From an uncultured Clostridia bacterium (GTDB taxonomy: Bacteria > Bacillota > Clostridia > Oscillospirales > CAG-272): DNA of 18,885 nt. The translations under genes were made by a program, and so were the position numbers. Below are positions 16,873-18,885 of this stretch, one piece after another. The stretch is from the NCBI GenBank assembly GCA_945949385.1, contig CAMFEL010000022.1, forward strand, positions 1 to 18,885, read 5' to 3'. Each line of letters starts with the position of its first letter. The stretch's first letter is position 1. The notes below the pieces were generated by a model. The model saw nothing but the letters and a program-made list of their open reading frames with translations. It searched no databases and was not told the DNA's origin.

Positions 16873-17613
16873 GTGAATAACAAGCACTTTTCAGCGCTTA
16901 TCGGAGCAGATTTTCCCAGGGACGCATACGGGGAGCTTTTTTCGCTTGACTGTATTACCAATGTATATGTCCTCCCTCCAGATCCGTCGGTAAACTCACC
17001 CATAAAGACACATCCCGACACGGTTCTGTGCGTTTTCCGCGGAGTAATCTACTGCCACGAAAGCTACGCAGCCATAGCCGCAGATACGCTTTGTGAGATT
17101 GCCGAAGAGTGCGGGCTTACCCTTTGCCCCTGCGGCGGCAGAAGAAGCGGAATTTACCCTTTTGACACGGCTTTCAACGCCCTTTGCGACCCCAAGGAGC
17201 GCTTTATCATTGCAAGAGAAAGCAGCATTTGCGAGCCTCTGAAGCCGCTTTGCCGTAATACGCGGCAAGGATATGCCGCCTGCTGTGCTCAGATCATAAA
17301 CGATACCGTGGTAACTGACGATCCCTCCGTTGAAAAAACCGCCCTGCGCCCTGGGATTGCGGCAAAGCGCATAAGCGGCGGCGGTATTCTGCTGAAAGGC
17401 TATGAGAAAGGCTTTATCGGCGGCTGTACCGGCATTATTCAAGGCGACATTACCGATACGGTGCTGACGGTGGGCGACCCGAATTCCTGCGAGGCGGGAC
17501 GGGAGCTTGCCGCTCTGTGCAAAAAAATGAATGTGCCGGTTATCCCCATCGGCAGCGGTCCTTTGACCGATGTGGGCGGCATCAAGCTGATACCGGTTAA
17601 GCAGCGCCCGTAA
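16873..17613 (+). CDS. conserved hypothetical protein, DUF6873-like
   Basis: A 246-aa soluble protein with no signal peptide or membrane segment. I choose the GTG at 16873 because AAAAGGGGG (16855-16863) ends 9 nt before it; an ATG at 16849 abuts its only purine-rich site, and a TTG further upstream (16798) has none. It resembles the clostridial DUF6873 family, thought to have the fold of guanidine-modifying (amidinotransferase-like) enzymes; I recall this family rather than having searched it. Features that could matter are the Cys-rich stretch LTLCPCGGRRSG, the segment GYAACCAQIINDTVVTDDPS, the Gly-rich GFIGGCTGIIQGD and a C-terminal strand PVIPIGSGPLTDVGGIKLIP. No catalytic triad can be assigned with confidence. 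It follows the rpmB terminator and I saw no strong promoter in the gap. Confidence 0.65.
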   Translation: MNNKHFSALIGADFPRDAYGELFSLDCITNVYVLPPDPSVNSPIKTHPDTVLCVFRGVIYCHESYAAIAADTLCEIAEECGLTLCPCGGRRSGIYPFDTAFNALCDPKERFIIARESSICEPLKPLCRNTRQGYAACCAQIINDTVVTDDPSVEKTALRPGIAAKRISGGGILLKGYEKGFIGGCTGIIQGDITDTVLTVGDPNSCEAGRELAALCKKMNVPVIPIGSGPLTDVGGIKLIPVKQRP

Positions 17614-17719
17614 GTACCGAACCGCTGCGTTGGCGGCAGGCTCTTTTCCGCCGTCCGCGTCAGCTTATTGTGAGAAAATAAAAAAATTGTTTGTACCGTA
17701 ACGTAATCCGAAAAAACAC

Positions 17720-17748
17720 TTTACATCCGCCCCCGTTTTATGTATAAT
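17720..17748 (+). promoter_or_regulatory. tRNA-Pro promoter
   Basis: TTTACA (17720-17725) and a perfect TATAAT (17743-17748) are separated by 17 bp, about 70 bp upstream of the tRNA. The rest of 17614-17820 shows nothing else I can support. Confidence 0.82.
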
Positions 17749-17820
17749 ATATTCGTCGGTGAGCCGCAAAACGCCCATAGCTTTGCCGGCGGCTATCCTT
17801 AAATTCATAATTCATTCCGT

Positions 17821-17896
17821 CGAGGTGTGGCGCAATTGGTAGCGCGCTTGCTTTGGGAGCAAGATGCTGCAGGTTCGAGTCCTGTCACTTCGACCA
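17821..17896 (+). tRNA. tRNA-Pro (UGG)
   Basis: A full cloverleaf: acceptor 17821-17827 with 17886-17892, D stem GCGC/GCGC (17830-17833, 17842-17845), anticodon stem CTTGC/GCAAG (17847-17851, 17859-17863) and T arm with the TTCGAGT loop (17874-17880). The loop TTTGGGA places the anticodon TGG at 17854-17856, which reads proline CCN codons. The discriminator is A and CCA is encoded at 17894-17896. It has its own promoter and terminator, and AT-rich, probably acquired sequence starts immediately after it. Confidence 0.97.
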
Positions 17897-17900
17897 TTTT

Positions 17901-17945
17901 TAAGCGATTTCAGTACTTTTTAACTGCGATCGCTTATTTTTTCTT
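17901..17945 (+). terminator. tRNA-Pro terminator
   Basis: An 8-bp stem (17901-17908 with 17929-17936) has an inner CAGT/ACTG pairing and is followed directly by a run of T to 17942. It begins 4 nt after the tRNA 3' end. Confidence 0.88.
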
Positions 17946-17954
17946 AAAATGGGA

Positions 17955-17982
17955 TTGACAAATTAAATTTTTCTGATATAAT
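17955..17982 (+). promoter_or_regulatory. promoter of the nucleotidyltransferase gene
   Basis: Perfect consensus hexamers TTGACA (17955-17960) and TATAAT (17977-17982) are separated by 16 bp. Initiation near 17990 leaves a leader of about 57 nt. Confidence 0.85.
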
Positions 17983-18046
17983 TTAACGATTTAGTTCTGC
18001 AGGACTGAATGGACGGTTTGGGAAACAGTATAGAGAGGAAGAAAAA

Positions 18047-18568
18047 ATGAAACACGATTATCAGTTCATATCTAAACATTCACCAAGCGTCCGGAATGCT
18101 TACGAAAATTTGCAAGACATTCTAAATCAAGTACATAGAATTTTACGCAACAAATATACCTTTCAACACAAGCCTGTTGGCAGTTATTCTCGGAATATGA
18201 TCACCTATGACACCAAGTCAAATGCTGGTTATGATTTTGACATCAATATCTATCCCAATGATGAAGACAATAATCTTTCCCCTAAAGAAATTAAATTGCT
18301 TTTCAAGGAAGCATTGGATAAGATCGCTTCAAAATATGGTTATGATTATGCCGAGGATTCAACACGGGTACTTACCATTAAAGTTAAAGACAGAAAGAAT
18401 TCTCGTGTTTTGCACAGCGTCGATTTTGCATTTGTTAACGATTATGAAGACGATGAAGGATATGAATGTCAGGAGTATATTCGGTTTAATAAAGACCATA
18501 ACAGATATTCATGGACTGTTCAGTCTGATGTTTTTTATATGCTTCCCGATAGAATTATATCTTTATAA
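18047..18568 (+). CDS. nucleotidyltransferase-fold protein, apparently C-terminally shortened
   Basis: A 173-aa soluble protein with the polymerase-beta nucleotidyltransferase signature: G45-S46 in KPVGSYSRNM, then D63-x-D65 in GYDFDINIYP, and a third acidic residue, D126, on the strand HSVDFAFV. These would bind two metals and transfer a nucleotide from NTP to an unknown acceptor. The ATG at 18047 has GAGG 8 nt upstream. It stops soon after FYMLPDRI, earlier than I would expect for this fold, so the C-terminal helical part is probably missing. The gene is clearly AT-richer than rpoBC, ispDF or the MutS gene, lies just past a tRNA, and has its own promoter and terminator, all suggesting acquisition. 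I cannot place it in a named family; antibiotic nucleotidylation, oligonucleotide synthesis or toxin-like RNA modification are all open. Confidence 0.65.
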   Translation: MKHDYQFISKHSPSVRNAYENLQDILNQVHRILRNKYTFQHKPVGSYSRNMITYDTKSNAGYDFDINIYPNDEDNNLSPKEIKLLFKEALDKIASKYGYDYAEDSTRVLTIKVKDRKNSRVLHSVDFAFVNDYEDDEGYECQEYIRFNKDHNRYSWTVQSDVFYMLPDRIISL

Positions 18569-18584
18569 AACCGATAAAACAAAA

Positions 18585-18640
18585 AGCCCTGATGTGACAG
18601 ACAAAAATTTGAAGCTCATCAGGGCTGTTTGTGTTTTGTT
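18585..18640 (+). terminator. terminator after the nucleotidyltransferase gene
   Basis: A 10-bp perfect stem pairs 18585-18594 with 18617-18626 across a 22-nt loop and is followed by GTTTGTGTTTTG. The flanks (A-rich 18574-18584, T-rich 18627-18640) can extend the pairing imperfectly. The long loop is unusual, but position and U-rich tail fit a terminator. Confidence 0.7.
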
Positions 18641-18701
18641 TATGGTATGACAGAAAACTGTAATATTTTGCGAAACAATAACAAAATGTAGATAAAATCT
18701 C

Positions 18702-18730
18702 TTGCATTTGCGATGTGAATGTAGTATAAT
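18702..18730 (+). promoter_or_regulatory. promoter of the HTH remnant
   Basis: TTGCAT (18702-18707) and a perfect TATAAT (18725-18730) are separated by 17 bp, 39 bp before the ATG at 18770. The promoter seems intact although the gene it serves is not. Confidence 0.75.
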
Positions 18731-18769
18731 AATATGATAAAGTAAATACTACTTGCGAGGTGCTGAAAA

Positions 18770-18859
18770 ATGTCTTTAACGGTCAGTTACAACAAGCTTT
18801 GGAAGTTGCTTGTCGATAAAAAAATGAGTAAGGCTGAAACGCAAAGCCATGATATCTAA
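18770..18859 (+). pseudogene. N-terminal remnant of a Cro/CI-type (XRE) HTH regulator
   Basis: The ATG at 18770 has GAGG 9 nt upstream. The frame reads VSYNKLWKLLVDKKMSKAE, the characteristic first helix and turn of small XRE-family DNA-binding regulators common on clostridial mobile elements, then diverges and stops at 18859 after 29 codons. From about 18836 the +1 frame reads LKRKAMIS, close to the expected LRKAAGIS of the recognition region, so an indel is likely. That frame also stops, at 18877-18879, so the sequence seems to carry more than one lesion. The window ends before the rest can be judged. Confidence 0.6.
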
Positions 18860-18885
18860 ACGATTTTTCGCATGACCGACCGGCT

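Noticed and set aside
18207..18650. 147-codon ORF overlapping the nucleotidyltransferase gene in the +1 frame
   Set aside because: No ribosome site, no recognisable domain, and it reads through the terminator hairpin.
17821..18885. Attachment-site repeat of the tRNA-Pro 3' end within the AT-rich segment
   Set aside because: I looked for a second copy of the T-arm and acceptor sequence to the right and found none inside the window.
1..18885. CRISPR array or insertion sequence
   Set aside because: No regularly spaced direct repeats with unique spacers and no transposase-like ORF or terminal inverted repeats were seen.

Overview
The window looks like a chromosomal segment of a mid-GC Gram-positive Clostridia member, most likely Oscillospirales (Ruminococcaceae/Oscillospiraceae-like). 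The grounds are strong Shine-Dalgarno sites, consensus sigma-A promoters, an RpoB of about 1295 aa and an RpoC of about 1256 aa with long acidic tails, a DUF4358 lipoprotein beside a DHHW/AlgX-like lipoprotein, and a Zn-ribbon form of ribosomal protein L28. The species cannot be read from the sequence.

Layout. 1-776 has no protein gene. It holds a 20-bp perfect hairpin at the left edge, a strongly self-complementary stretch (about 59-360) that may be an uncharacterised structured RNA read leftward, two divergent promoters, and a run of seven 12-bp repeats in the rpoB leader. 777-8482 is the RNA polymerase operon rpoB-rpoC, closed by a terminator shared with the convergent leftward genes. 8553-10659 is rpe followed by mgtE; mgtE is broken by a one-base frameshift. 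10660-11086 is a gene-free stretch full of hairpins, ending in a terminator whose U-tract faces right. 11087-12258 is ispD-ispF, two non-consecutive MEP-pathway enzymes coupled by a TGATG overlap. 12376-14483 is a leftward two-gene lipoprotein operon (DHHW/AlgX-like, then DUF4358) with its own promoter, a palindrome in the leader and a terminator. Divergent from it, 14784-16391 encodes a MutS-family ATPase without mismatch-recognition domains. Then come rpmB with promoter and terminator, a conserved hypothetical protein that resembles the DUF6873 family, and tRNA-Pro(UGG) with promoter and terminator.

Right of the tRNA (17940-18885) the sequence turns visibly AT-rich and looks acquired. It holds a stand-alone nucleotidyltransferase-fold gene with its own promoter and terminator, apparently C-terminally shortened, and then the degenerate start of a Cro/CI-type HTH regulator that runs to the window edge.

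Most of the window is housekeeping: transcription, isoprenoid precursor synthesis, pentose phosphate metabolism, translation. The parts that repay attention are the two candidate structured intergenic regions, the SD-like repeat array ahead of rpoB, the mgtE frameshift, the envelope lipoprotein pair, the unusual MutS ATPase and the nucleotidyltransferase island at the tRNA. I see no clear multi-gene novel system; the nucleotidyltransferase locus is the nearest candidate, and it is cut off by the window end.
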